DNA of 64,000 bases, from assembly GCA_019188255.1 (NCBI GenBank), contig JAETXT010000008.1, positions 248,001 to 312,000 of the forward strand, read 5' to 3'. A model generated the notes under the pieces. It saw only the letters and a program-made list of their open reading frames with translations. It was not told the origin of the DNA and made no database searches. The translations under genes and the position numbers were made by a program. Positions within the stretch are counted from its first letter, which is position 1. The number at the start of each line of letters is the position of its first letter. Positions 10,786 to 22,315 of this stretch are shown one piece after another. The stretch is from Verticillium longisporum (lineage: Eukaryota > Ascomycota > Sordariomycetes > Glomerellales > Plectosphaerellaceae).

Positions 10786-12229
10786 ATGGCTCTCCGAATA
10801 CCCTTCCGAGTTCAGTTGACCAAGGCACAGCCCTGTGTGGCTGCTGGCGCTCGTCTCGCTCGCCGTGCTCTCTCCACCACTGTCCGTACAGAGAGACCCC
10901 TCCAAGCACCACCCCTTCTGATGTTTGACTGACCATTTTTGGCCCCCTTCACCACAGTCACACAAAGCTGCCGTCACGAACCCTGACCCGACCGATGACT
11001 CTCCCAGCGCCGCCCTCGTGGCCGAGCATGCCCCCTACATGGTTGCCACCTACGCTCGTCCGCCTCCTGTCTTTGTCAAGGGCGAGGGGTCCTGGATCTG
11101 GGATATCGAGAACCGAAAATACCTCGACTTCACCGCTGGTATTGCCGTCAATGCCCTAGGCCACTGTGACCCCGAGATCACCAAGCTTGCCGCCGACCAG
11201 GCCGCCACCCTCGTTCACGCTTCCAACCTCTACTACAACCCTTGGACCGGTGCCCTGTCCAAGCTCCTCGTGGAGAAGACGCGCGCCGCTGGGGCCATGC
11301 ACGATGCGAATGCCGTCTTTATCTGCAACTCGGGCTCCGAGGCGAACGAAGCGGCCATCAAGTTTGCGCGCAAGACCGGCAAGCAGATCGACCCCTCCGG
11401 CAACAAGGCCGACGTCGTCTCCTTCCACAACGCCTTCCACGGCCGCACCATGGGCAGCTTGTCCGCCACGCACAACCCCAAGTACCAGCAGCCTTTTGCG
11501 CCGATGCTGCCTGGGTTCCGTGCCGGCACCCTCAACGACATGGATGCCATTGATGCCCTCGTCACTGACACGACGTGCGGCGTCATTGTCGAGCCCATCC
11601 AGGGCGAAGGCGGCGTCACCGTCGCCACCGATGCCTTCCTGACGGCTCTCGCCAAGCGCTGCCGCGCCGTCGGTGCCGTCCTCATCTACGACGAGATCCA
11701 GTGCGGCCTCGGGCGCACCGGCACCTTCTGGGCCCACGCGCACCTCCCAAAGGAGGCCCACCCGGACATCCTCACGACGGCCAAGGCCCTCGGCAACGGC
11801 TTCCCCATCGGCGCCACCCTTGTCAACGCCCACGTCGCCGACAAGATCAAGGTCGGCGACCACGGCACCACTTTTGGCGGCAACCCCCTGGCGTCGCGTC
11901 TCTCCCACCACATCGTGTCGCGCCTCGCCGACCCGGCCCTGCAAAAGAGCGTCATCGCCAAGGGCGACCTCTTCCGCAAGCGCTTCGACGCCTGGCAGGC
12001 CCGCTGGCCGGCCCTCATCACCGAGGTCCGCGGCAAGGGCCTCATCCTCGGCCTCCAGCTGTCGCAGGACCCCACGCCCATCGTCAAGGCGGCCCGCGAG
12101 CGCGGCCTCCTCGTCATCACGGCCGGCACCAACACCCTTCGCTTCGTGCCGCCCCTGACCATCAGCGAGTCGGAGATCCAGCAGGGTCTGGACGTGCTCG
12201 AGGAGGCCATCGTCGCGACGGTGGCGTGA
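10786..12229 (+). CDS. Acetylornithine aminotransferase, mitochondrial (Arg8-like)
   Basis: There are two exons, 10786-10881 and 10958-12229, with a 76-nt phase-0 intron, giving 455 aa. The first 32-40 residues are Arg/Ala/Ser-rich without acidic residues, a typical mitochondrial presequence. The rest is a class-III PLP aminotransferase: VFICNSGSEANEAAIKFAR, FHGRTMGSLSAT, the EPIQGEGGV and DEIQCGLGRTG motifs, the PLP-lysine motif TTAKALGNGFPIGA and GTTFGGNPLA. It transfers an amino group from glutamate to N-acetylglutamate semialdehyde in ornithine/arginine synthesis in the matrix. The donor GTCCGT is weak, but it is the only one that restores frame with the CAG acceptor at 10957. Ornithine aminotransferase is less likely because the conserved blocks fit ArgD/Arg8. 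Confidence 0.93.
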
Positions 12230-12740
12230 GAGGACGGCGAGAGGCTAGAGTCGGGAGAATAGACCTCCTGCTCACACGAATTGACGTTACATAGATGGTG
12301 ATGCAGATAGAGGCAGAGCGCTGTTTGATGATTCCCCTTCGTTGGTATTCGGCGCTACAAAATAATAGACGTTGATTTACCTACGTGTGTTTCCGCTGCT
12401 TCAGAACACATGAAGACTCGCATCGTACAGATCAAACATGTGGTCAAATTTCTAAGAGGCAGTTCGTCCAATATTTAACAGGGCAATGCCAAGGGAAAAA
12501 AAAACCAAAGCTTACTTGTATAGAGCGCCGGACGTCCTACAAATACATACAAAGCAAGTCTTGCCCAACGAGCGGCTCGTCGCTGCACATGCTGCTGTTC
12601 AACGACAGAATCCACACCAATAGTGTATGCGCTCCCATATGCCCCCCTGCCCCCCCTTCAAACTCAGCTGCCAAGCCTCCACTCAACGTTACACACATCA
12701 TCCGGCGTGCTCCTCCTCGTGCACCGCGTTCTTCTCGCGC
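12230..12740. other. Convergent intergenic spacer
   Basis: This spacer lies between two 3' ends and holds presumed 3' UTR sequence, including an A-run near 12497. No gene was seen. Confidence 0.5.
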
Positions 12741-14030
12741 TTACAGCGCACTGTAGCCGCCGCGCGTGCCGCTGCCCTGCACCGTGTTGAGCACGCTGCG
12801 CGCCCAGTCCTTCAGCAGATAGGGCACGTCGCGGATCGTGTCGCCGTGGGGGAGCAGATCCCATCCCCTAGCGCCATAGCGGTTGTAGTTGAGCCATGAG
12901 CCAAAGATGAGGTATGCCGCGATGCCGAGGAACAGGCTGTTCGCCGCTTGTCAGCACATCCGCCTGTCTTTAGAAGAAGGAATAACTGGGGGAGGGGGAG
13001 GGGGGGCACACATTAAGACAAACCAGGTGAAGAACCCCCAGCCAGCGCCAGGAGTCTCGCCGCCGTCCTCGTTCCCGTTGCCACCCTTGGGAGGGTTCTT
13101 GAACGCATCCTCGCACGCCCACTGAGTCCTCCAGGTCAAGCGCAGCACGTCGACGTCTCCCTTGTCAGACGGACCATAGCTTTCCCAGACCAGGGCCGCA
13201 TCGGGCTTCAGAATCTGCTTCTCGCTGCCGTCTTGGTCGTCGCCTTCGCCCGCCTTCTTGTCGTCGCCTTTCTTGTCATCGCCCTCCTTCTTGTCATCAC
13301 CCTCCTTCTTATCGTCTCCGCTCTTCTCCTCCCGCGCCCTCAGCTTCGCCGTCGTGTCGTAGAGGTCCTCCGGCGTCGTCTCTCCCTCCAGACCCGTCTT
13401 CTCGCGGTCGCAGATAAACTCGATAATGGCCTCCTGCGCCCGCGCCTTCTTATCGTGCAAAGGGTAACGCCCGCCCTGCAGAATCAGACGGAGGCCCTCC
13501 TTGTCGGCGTCGGCGTGCGAATCGGACCCCTTGAGCCTCTCCGTCTTGGCGTCCAGGTTTCCGCCGCCCCAGTCCTTGAGCTCGCCCGCGATCGGGATGA
13601 CGCGCTCAATATCGTCGTGCTTCGAGTCCTCGTCCCGGATGTATCGCTCGATGGCGCAGACTGCAAAAAATGAGACCACCCCGTCAGTAAACGTGTAAGA
13701 CGGCAAGGCCAGGCCAGAATAACGGTGGTGCAGAGGACAAGAACAGGGTCACGCACCTCTGGTCCCGTTGGGACACTCGTCGCCCTTTTTCACGTCACCT
13801 TTCCTCTTCAGCGGCGCGCAAATGTCCAGCGTGTACGACGTGTTGGCGTGCGAAGGTGGGTGCCAGGTGGACGTGACGACCGAGTGCGGGCCCTTGAGCT
13901 TTGACAGATTAAAGTCTGCATCGCCCACGCGGATGTGATCGCACCGCAGCATGGCTGACACGGAGAGAGGTGCGAGCAGCAGTGACAGCAGCAGGGCAGT
14001 GTCTGTCCGCGGTGGAAGTGAGAAATGCAT
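12741..14030 (-). CDS. ATG27: Autophagy-related protein 27 (Atg27), type I membrane protein
   Basis: There are three exons, 14030-13757, 13660-13012 and 12936-12741, giving 372 aa. A signal peptide covers about residues 1-26. The lumenal domain has paired cysteines (LRCDH, DICAP, DECPNG, VCAIE, FICDR, WACED) as in the MRH-like Atg27 fold. It contains a tandem acidic/lysine insert of GDDKKE-type units before the last cysteine. One membrane helix (FFTWFVLILFLGIAAYLIF) is rebuilt only if intron 2 uses the GTGTGC donor at 13011; this choice gives the conserved GSWLNYNRYGARGWDLLPHG tail. The C-terminus ends in YSAL, a YxxPhi sorting signal like that of yeast Atg27. The protein cycles between Golgi/endosome/vacuole and the Atg9 compartment. 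Confidence 0.92.
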
Positions 14031-14757
14031 CGTGTCGACTGGTCGAGGGCGCGTGTCGCGTGAGGGCTAAAAGAAAAAAATGTCTGGGATCGGGAAGCGT
14101 GGGAAATCGACTGGGCAAGCGACAAGGAGTAACGATGTATGAAGCTTGCGCCAGACGTAAAAACACAGCGTTGAAGAGTCGTGTGAGTCGTTTTCAAGGC
14201 CAAGGGAGCAGACCAGGTCACTTGCAGTTCGTTATAGCGCCCAGACAGCTATTTGATCATCCAGGCAGCTAGGACAGAGACGATCAGCGCCTGGGCCACT
14301 ACAGATTACATCATTGGGCACCTCACATCACCTCCTGAGCGCACGTGATGGGTACCTACCTGGATGACTAACGCACAATTCCCGCGAGGAAAACACCATG
14401 GTCGACTTTACTAGCACAACTCGTTGGCCCATCAAGATAAAGACTGAGGTAGTTGAAGACTTGTAGTAATTGGCCCGAATGGCCTGCCCAGTTATGATAC
14501 AAATCCCAAAATCACTCTCGCTTGCTGAAAACAAGGCGCGAGTGCGTCAACTGAGGACAACCAACCGAAATCCCTTCCCGAACCGTAAAACGCCGAACCA
14601 TACAAGCCTTGCGAGGGGTATATAAGTGATGCAATACCGTGTGAGCCTGTTCATCCGCCGTCGCCATTACCTCAGTACCATGAACTCCTCTCACCCTTGA
14701 GAATATCGGCTCGTATCCATCGTCACACCCCTCGTCACCAACGCCACTGCACAAGTC
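14031..14757. other. Promoter of Atg27 and 3' side of Spt20
   Basis: The two flanking genes are transcribed in the same direction (leftward). No coding signal or repeat was recognised. Confidence 0.45.
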
Positions 14758-17700
14758 CTACATGTGGTGGCCTTGACCCATCATGCCACCCATTCCTTGC
14801 ATCTGCTGCTGCTGCTGCTGCTGCATCATGGCTGCCTGTTGCTGCTGCTGCTGATGTTGCTGTAGCGCTCTCCGTTGATGAAGCATGCCTTGAACGTTAT
14901 TCTTAGCTTGCATGAGGCAGTGCTTCTTGAACTGTTCCAGTTGCTCGGCCGGGATGTTTTCTGCGATGCCGCCCCACTTATTCGCCAGGTCTTGAATCCC
15001 CTTGTTGTATAGCATTTGACTTTGCATCCGGATCTGAGATGTAAAGTGGTTGAGGTTGTTCTGCTGCTGCTGCTGCTGCTGCTGCTGGGCTTGTTGCTGC
15101 TGTGCCTGCTGCTGCTGCTGCTGTTGCTGCTGCATCATGATGGCTTGCATGTTCATTCCCTGTCCATTCATGGCATTTTGGGCGTTCATCATGGGTCGCT
15201 GCATGTGATTGCCGGCCATCTGCTGCTGCTGTTGCTGAGCCTGGAGCTGTGCCTGCATCTGGGCCTGGAGCTGTGGTGACATTTGCGCGCCTGCCATGTG
15301 ATTGCCTTGCTGCATATTGCTCAGCTGCTGCGCATAACGCTGCGCCATCTGCTGGTTGACCATGTTGCCTCGTTGGTGCTGTGGCAATTGCTGCTGCTGC
15401 TGCTGGGCCAGTATAGCCCGCCGTTGCATTTCCATTTGCATTTGCTGCTGCGTCATCTGCTGGCCATTATTGAAGTTCCCGTTCATCATGCCGTTTTGCA
15501 TGCCGTTTTGCATGCCGTGAGGTATAGATTGAGCCTGCTGTAGGGCCCGTTGACGTTGCGCGATCTGAGCGGCAGCCATGCTAGGGTCCTGGTGCATCTG
15601 TTGCATGTTGGGCGTTCCCATCATCATACCCATCTGCGAGTTGGAGGCCATCATACTGGGCGGCGGGCTCGCCTGGGTCATGCGTGGGGTCGCGGCCATG
15701 GCGCGCTGAGGTACTGGCGTGCCCTGCATGTTGGGCGTGCCATGAGGCATTCGAGGTGTTCCGTTCGGATGGCTCTGTTGGCTCGCTCGAGACATGCTAT
15801 TCGTCATTGGCACTCCGCCCATGTTTCCAGGGAGACCCTGAGCGACAGATGGCGGGCGCGGCGGGCTTGCCGCCATACTAGAGTTGGTCTGTTGCATAGA
15901 CACAGCGCCTGGCATAGGCGAAGACATGCTGTGAGGAGTACCTTGGCGAACCACCGGCGAGGATACTTGCGGTTGGCCGACTTGAGCGAATCTAGCCTGG
16001 GCCTGCGTAGGTATACCGTTGGGGACTCCTCCGTTTTGCACAGCAACACCGTTTGGCATTCCTCCATTCGCAAGCTGTGCATGTTGTTGTTGGCTCGCGC
16101 TGGCTGCGGTCTGGCTGCGTTGCGCGAGAGCTGCTTGTCTCTGAGCCTCCTGCTGGCGAGCGCGCTTCTCTGCGGCTGCCTGCTCGCGCCGAGCCTTTTC
16201 TTCCTCGGCCTGTTGACGTTGTGCAGCTAGGAGAGCAGCCTGCTGCTCCTGCTGCGCCTGTTGCTGCTGCTGCTGCCTCTGCAGCGCAAGCTTCTTCTCG
16301 TTCTCCGCAGCCTTGATCTTCTCCTGCTCTTTCTTCTCGGCGTGCTCGCGCTTGATGTCTGCGATAACTTTGAACCGTGCGAAGTTAGGCTCAAAAGCAG
16401 ATGTCACGGCCTCATTCTCGCCATCAGCTCCAGTCCCACCCGATTGCACGCCTCCGCTATCTGCGGACAGCCTGTCGTCAAGCGTCAGCATGAAACGTTC
16501 CTTATCAGCCGCGAAAGCGACGTCTGCGGCCATCTCTGCAACGGTCCTCTTTCGCGTTTTGGGCTCTGGTGGTGGGTTTCTGTGTTTGGGGTGGGCCAGG
16601 CTCTCCAGCAGGCGAATAGTTCCTCTGGCATCCTTGGTCGGTTCAAGGTTGAGTACAGGATTCGTCGCGAGAAGAATCTGCGCCTCGGCATCAAGAATGT
16701 TGCTGGCATCCAGTTCCATGCGCTCTTTCTTTTGCTTCTTGGCAGGTGGCGGCATACTCGAACCAGTAGGAGTAGGCGGTACAAGCGACATCGGCGTTGG
16801 TGGAACACCATCTATGCTGCCGCGACTATCAGTCGCCATCTGTGGGGTGGTGGTTTTGATCATCAGATCCGCCTGAAGGCTCTGCGGTGTCGGATGTAGA
16901 ACAACTGTAAATATCCTAGGTTGCGCCGGCAACTTGCTCTTGTAACCCTCACCGGGTAGGGTTGGGGCAGGCATGCTCTCTTTGTCCCGATCTTCAGTGG
17001 TCTTCTCCTTCGAGTCATGCTCTGGCTCCGCAGCCCGGTCGGATGCTGTGCCCAGGTCATCTTTGGGATAGGGCGCATACGGCGAGGGCGTGATATAAGG
17101 GTTATGGTTGTGTATTGAGTGAGGAACAATAGCATTGGCTTTTGACGCTGGGCGCTGAACGTCCCTTGTCTGCGCTGCTGTCTTGTGGTCGTGGACTTGG
17201 ACAATCAGACGGCCTTCATAGAAGGCGACGCCTTCTTGAGTAAGATCTTGAAGTAGATCATGTGGGATGGTTTTCGTCCGAAGGTGCTCGAGGAAGATTC
17301 GCATTGGCGACTTGTAGGAGAACGTGCCGTCTTGCTGGTCGAAGCGGAAGTGCATAGGATGAAGATGGAGGATTAAAGACGGCGGGTTCCCGGCATATTT
17401 GCTAAGAATATACTTGTCGGTAACGACTGCAAGTCGAACGCATTAACATACGACTGGTCTGGGCGCGATCGGGGGGGGGGGATGGGCAAAATGCTCCACA
17501 ACGTACTATATGGAGGCGGCTGGACAGCTCGAAGCGAGGCCATTTCAATGGCCATGGAAGCTGAGCGCACTCCGGCGCTGTTTCTTGAGATACGGCCAGC
17601 GAGCTGTGCAGATGGCTCTCGTCGCGTTCTGTTCGTAGGGCGCGCCGACGCGGCATTAGCGCCAGCGGAATTGGGCGGTTTCTTTGTAGATAGAGATGGT

Positions 17701-17822
17701 GATGGTGATGATTTCGGCGCCATGTTGATTCCGTTCGTCTGGATTCCTGGAGGTACTGGCCTCTTGACTTTGGCTGTGACCGGCAACGTTGGCGGGTGGA
17801 TCGCCGTCACGACAGGCGCCAT
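14758..17822 (-). CDS. SPT20: SAGA complex subunit Spt20
   Basis: There are two exons, 17822-17507 and 17426-14758, giving 994 aa; the 80-nt intron contains a C11 run. After a Pro/Ser-rich N-terminus comes the conserved Spt20 block: PPYIVTDKYILSKYAG, LILHLHP, FRFDQQDGTFSYKSPMRIFL and GRLIVQVHDH (about 103-180). The remainder is low complexity: an Ala/Gln/Glu/Lys-rich probable coiled coil around 470-540, then Met/Gln/Asn-rich sequence with many pure Gln runs encoded by CAG/CAA. It ends in a Q/M/G-rich tail. Spt20 is a structural subunit that keeps the SAGA coactivator together in the nucleus. The Gln runs are likely to vary in length between strains. Confidence 0.9.
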
Positions 17823-18630
17823 ACTGCCTGACCACGAGGCAAGGCCTCAAGTCGCAACCTTTGAGACTTTTCCCGAAAACTGAAGCTTCCCTCTTGTATG
17901 GCGCCGATATCGATCACTACCTCAACATTTGCAGGTGTGCCTCGTCGTACCTCGGTTGATGATGGGCGACTGATATGGGGCTGGGGATGTCAAGCGCTGT
18001 GGCCTATTGGTTATGACGTCGCGAGGCGACAGGGAAAATCGGATCGCAACTTGGACGTGAGACGGTGCGGTAAGAATAAGCAGTTAATCGAGTGGTGCGA
18101 TCAATGCGAAATTGATCGTCGGGATGATGGAACTGCGACGCGATCGATGGATGTTGATGAGGGTGGGGGTAGTGGTCGGGGGTTTGGCGATACCGTGAGG
18201 GATGGTTGTAGTCAGACGTGCCCATGGGGAAATCTGCGCGCGATGAGCCGCAGACAGAAGCGGTTAGAGCGAAGCGTCGCGGCTTATGTCATCATAAGAA
18301 GCAAGCCATACGGGAGCCCTCAGGTGAGGATCGTCGGTTTATCACGTGATAAGCTTAAGTCGTTTCAACGGGTCCAGGTGTCGTCAGGCGGTTTAAAGAC
18401 TGAATGACCATCATGGCGTATACAGAATGTTCATTGAGCATTGTTGGTGCCGTCAGCCTGATTACATCATCGATAATTTGGGGGGCATCAAGGCAATGTA
18501 TCGAGCGAGTACATGACGTCTCAATACCCCCTACAGTCCCACCTCAGACCACGAACATGATTGTAACAATCGTATCCCATTAATGACATGAATTAACTCC
18601 AATCCAGCTTGCCAAGTCTCCGGCGGCAAC
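17823..18630. other. Intergenic spacer
   Basis: This is the promoter region of the Spt20 gene and the 3' side of the Pex22-like gene. One open frame (17898-18407, +) has no domain and a composition unlike that of the neighbouring genes, so it is not called. Confidence 0.45.
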
Positions 18631-19900
18631 CTATTCCTTGCCTTGTACGCGGCGAGCCCAGTCATCTCCAACTCGCGTGCCGTCCACGACAACAACTCCC
18701 CTGCCGCGACCAACCCTCTCGGGCCGCTGCCACCACTTCTCATCTGCCTTCTCTGCCTCCGACTCACTGTCAGCAAGTCCACCGTCGCCACTTTCGGCGC
18801 CCACAACGAGCACAATCTCATGACGGAGCCACGCCTGCATGTTTGTGACGATGCTGCCGTTGTCGCCCGCCAGTGACTCTTGGAGGTACACAACTTCGGG
18901 TTGCAGATGACGCAGAATGTGGGCATAGCCGTTGGGCGAACTGAAAGGTAGAACCATAGAATCTTTCTCAACAAGACTAAGCGCCTGGGAATGAATAGCG
19001 CCAAACGCCGGACTGGCGGATGCATCAAGTACCGGACTCTTTGAAGACTCGCCGACCGGCGTCTGAGCTTGCTGGTGCTCAATATTGGAGAACGAAGAGC
19101 TAAGTGATGGCGGCGGAAGATTGCTGTTTGAATCCACTGGTGTATCCTTAAGGCCAGGAGCGTAAATTAGCACAAACACCTTGAACTTGGAGAAGTCCGT
19201 GTAACGTGGAATGTGTGACAAGATCGACTACAAGAGTGTTAGTCAACAAGACATTTCGTTGCCTTTGCCGTGAGTGTGAACCTACTGCGTGCTCCAGGAA
19301 TCCGTCTTCGTCCGTGTCGTTCAGGCTCGTGTCCGCGGAGACAACAATGACGACAGTCTTGCGCCGCTTTGCCGGCGCCCGAGGCTGGGAGTCGGATGGG
19401 CGGTCCTTCCGGGCATTGGCTTCCTCAGACCACGTCTCATGGTCAGCATAGGCGCCCTTGTCTTCCTCGCGTATAGCAGCAAGAGCACGTCCGGCAGCAG
19501 CGCCGGCGGCTGCAACGCCCGCTGTTACCGTCTTGCCAGCGTGCTCAAAGAACTGTTGAGGACTCGGCGTGCGGCGCAAGGCACCGGACATGCGCGCTCC
19601 CCACGTCTCGGTGGCATCCGGGTGAAGATGGGTGGTGCCCTGGGTCTGGCCCCTCAAATCATCAGTCGAGGGTTTGGGCCCTCTCGTCGAGGAGCCGTAC
19701 GCCGGGTTGTCGCCGTAATCGGCATTATCGTAGTCCAGACCGGCATGATCGTCTTGCTCTGATACCTGATTATCATCCTTCCGCTGGCTCCACACCCAAG
19801 TAGCCACCCCGACTGTCGCGACAGTGACCGTGACAGCGAGGGGCACCCAATGACTCCATACGCCCCTCCTTCGCGACGAGTTATCGTATGGCGGCGACAT
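18631..19900 (-). CDS. Pex22-like peroxisomal membrane protein
   Basis: There are two exons, 19900-19286 and 19227-18631, with a 58-nt phase-0 intron, giving 403 aa. A single membrane helix (about residues 17-36, WVPLAVTVTVATVGVATWVW) follows a short charged N-terminus. A disordered linker comes next, then a Rossmann-like domain beginning KRRKTVVIVVSADTSLND and continuing through FKVFVLIYAPG, EVVYLQESLAGDNGSIV and VLVVGAE. The tail carries WWQRPERVGRGRGVVVVDG. This layout matches the Pex22-like family of filamentous ascomycetes, which anchors the Pex4 ubiquitin-conjugating enzyme at the peroxisome for receptor recycling. Sequence divergence in this family is large, so the name is a family-level inference. 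Confidence 0.75.
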
Positions 19901-20538
19901 TTAGGCCGAGGCTGTCATGGCAAGACGGCGCAGGGCCTTCGATTGGATAAAAGCAGGGTCGCCCGTTGGTGTATGGATGGTCGAGAGTTCAAATCGACAT
20001 GCAACGAGGAAGTGTCGAAACGTGGGGGAGCTTGTTTGTGTCGTCGTGAGACAGTGACATAGATTCCGGTGGGAAGGGGGGTTGTCCGCTTGTTTTCAGT
20101 CGCGAACGCGGGTGGCTGGTCGCTCATCATCACAAGCGCGGGCCGACATTAGCGCATGAGCCAGGCGAAGATCCCGAGGTCTGTTGTTGCCATTGGTCGG
20201 CAAGTCGAAACTGTTACATTAGGATGCGCTGACATAACACACCTCATGCACGTGATATGAATTTGGGGCAGCAAGGGCAAGGACGGGGTGGCAGGGCCCA
20301 CTTTCTGATGACTCCTTCCAGAATCGTTGCCGCTTCATGGCAATGCTCACAGAAAAGCTTCAGACCAGGCAGAGCGCTTCCTAAATCCCAGGTCACCCCG
20401 AAGTAATTTCCTTCTCTTGGCCAAATAACGTCCAAGAAATCAGTCTAGGCGCAGGTAACGGCATCATCATTTAGATCATCAACCTTGCGACTGTCGACCA
20501 ATCCTCTCATATCAAACTCTCATCGTTCATCCTTCACG
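19901..20538. other. Divergent promoter region
   Basis: This upstream region is shared by the Pex22-like gene (leftward) and the eIF2B gamma gene (rightward). No specific site is called. Confidence 0.5.
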
Positions 20539-22315
20539 ATGCCCCATGCGGTCTCGGTACCCTCACCAGGGCTGCAAGCTCTGATCCTCTGCGGTCCTGG
20601 CTCGTCTTTCCCGACTTTTACTTCGAACCCTGATGAAAGCCCCAAGGCTCTCCTCCCTATTGCAAACCGACCCATGGTCTGGTATGCTCTTGACTTCTGC
20701 TATCGAACAGGCATCACAGGTATTGGCCACTGCTGTATGAATCCAATCTCAAGCTAACAATATCACAGATATCACGCTTGTCTGCCCAGCTTCTGCCAAG
20801 GGGCCAATCGAGCAGGCCTTGAATACGAACCCCCACCTGACGGCTCTGCCTCTCCCCAGGCCAGATATTCTGGCGCCGAGCGATCTTGAACAGACGACTG
20901 GCACAGCGGAAATTTTGCGCCTTGCTTCTGTTCGGGAGGTCGTCAAGTCCGACTTTGTAGTTCTGCCATGTGATCTCGTTTGCGAGCTTGCTGGTGAGAA
21001 ACTTGTGCAGGCTTGGATGGTCAAAGCAGCCAGCCTTGCAGAGGTGCTGGGTTCTCCAAGCCTAGCAGGAAGCAGCCGCTTCAGTGGCGGCCTGGGCGTG
21101 TGGTATGAAACCAAAACGGCTCTCGCGGTGAAGAAGGAGGAGACGGACTTCATCGCTTCCACCCCTCTGCCCTTCACCGCAACATCTCAGCAAAAAGCCT
21201 CGCTCTTGCCACACTTGTCCAACCTTGTGTACTCGATGCCGAAGGACTCTCTGAAGGATCTTACGGAAGAGAAAAGCGGCCTGCCGATTCGGCACGGACT
21301 ACTTCGTCGGCATCCTCGGATCCGCATGCTCACAACTCACCGCGATGCTCATCTCTACATATTTCCGAAATGGATACTCGACTTCATCAAGGAGAACGAG
21401 CGCTTTGAAAATATCGGCGAGGACGTGATCGGATGGTGGGCCAAGGCTGGTTGGCAGGCCGGCCTTGGAGAAAAGCTTGGCCTGGGGGAGATATTGAGGG
21501 AGGAGGACACGAAAGATGCTGCTGATTCGGTGGAAGAACGGACGCCATCACCAGATCACCAGGAAACAGACGAGCCTACGCCTGCCACGTCTTCGAGGAC
21601 CAGAAGAGCCTCTAACGCAGGAAGTATCAAATCTGGAGAGACTGCGGCTGATGACAAGAGTCTTGTTGTGCCTCCCGTTCTTGCTTACATTCATCCTTCA
21701 ACAGAAAACGCGCCACTCGTGCGCCGGGTCGACACAGCACAATTGCTTCTCAACGTGTCGCTGCAGCTTGCAAAGATCCCTTCTCTAGAGGAGACCCTCG
21801 GGCAAGAGGTATCGCCCTTTGCACACGCCAAAAGGTTGCCTATCCCGAAGGCGTCAAATCGAGAACCACCATTACTCGCCAGGACAGTCTTGTTGGCGAC
21901 AACGTTACGGTCGAGGAAAAAGTCTCCATCAAAGAGTCCGTCGTGGGCGCCGGCTGTCAAATCAGCGAAGGCGCAAAGCTCTCACAATGTCTGCTTATGG
22001 ATGGCGTCGTGGTTGGCAAGAATTGCAAGCTCACCAAGTGCATTCTCGGCAAGAGATGTGTGATCGGCGATGGCACAGTTTTGACCAACTGTGAAGTCCA
22101 GGAGAACCTGCTAGTCGAAGCCAGGAGTGAGTTCATGACCTCCCTTTCCTGCCGGCAGGCAAGCCGGAGATGTACTGACGAGACTACTAGCCGAGGACAA
22201 GGATAACAAACTCATGAGCTCCGAGGGGCTAGAAGCGACAGAGGAGGAAATGCACGAGGTACTCCAGGATATGGAAGACGAGGTCATGGCCGTCAACGAG
22301 GTAGCCGTGGAGTAG
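20539..22315 (+). CDS. GCD1: Translation initiation factor eIF2B subunit gamma, with an apparent one-base deletion
   Basis: There are three exons, 20539-20719, 20769-22126 and 22191-22315. The summed length is one base short of 555 codons. The N-terminal half is nucleotidyltransferase-like (LQALILCGPGSS, SPKALLPIANRPMVWYALDF, VLPCDLVCEL), a variable acidic insert follows, and the C-terminal part is a left-handed beta-helix of hexapeptide repeats (VVGAGCQISEGAKLSQCLL, GVVVGKNCKLTKCILGKRC). The upstream frame is conserved up to SPFAHAK and the downstream frame resumes at KVAYPEGVK. The break is at the AAAA run 21830-21833, where five As would restore frame. In yeast this subunit is essential, so an assembly error is more likely than gene loss. 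Function: GDP-GTP exchange on eIF2, controlling translation initiation. Confidence 0.88.

Noticed and set aside
17898..18407. 169-codon plus-strand frame between Spt20 and the Pex22-like gene
   Set aside because: No recognisable motif and atypical amino-acid composition; more likely promoter DNA.
21800..21860. Programmed minus-one frameshift in eIF2B gamma
   Set aside because: No slippery heptamer of the usual form, and three other genes show the same type of homopolymer loss, so an error explains it better.
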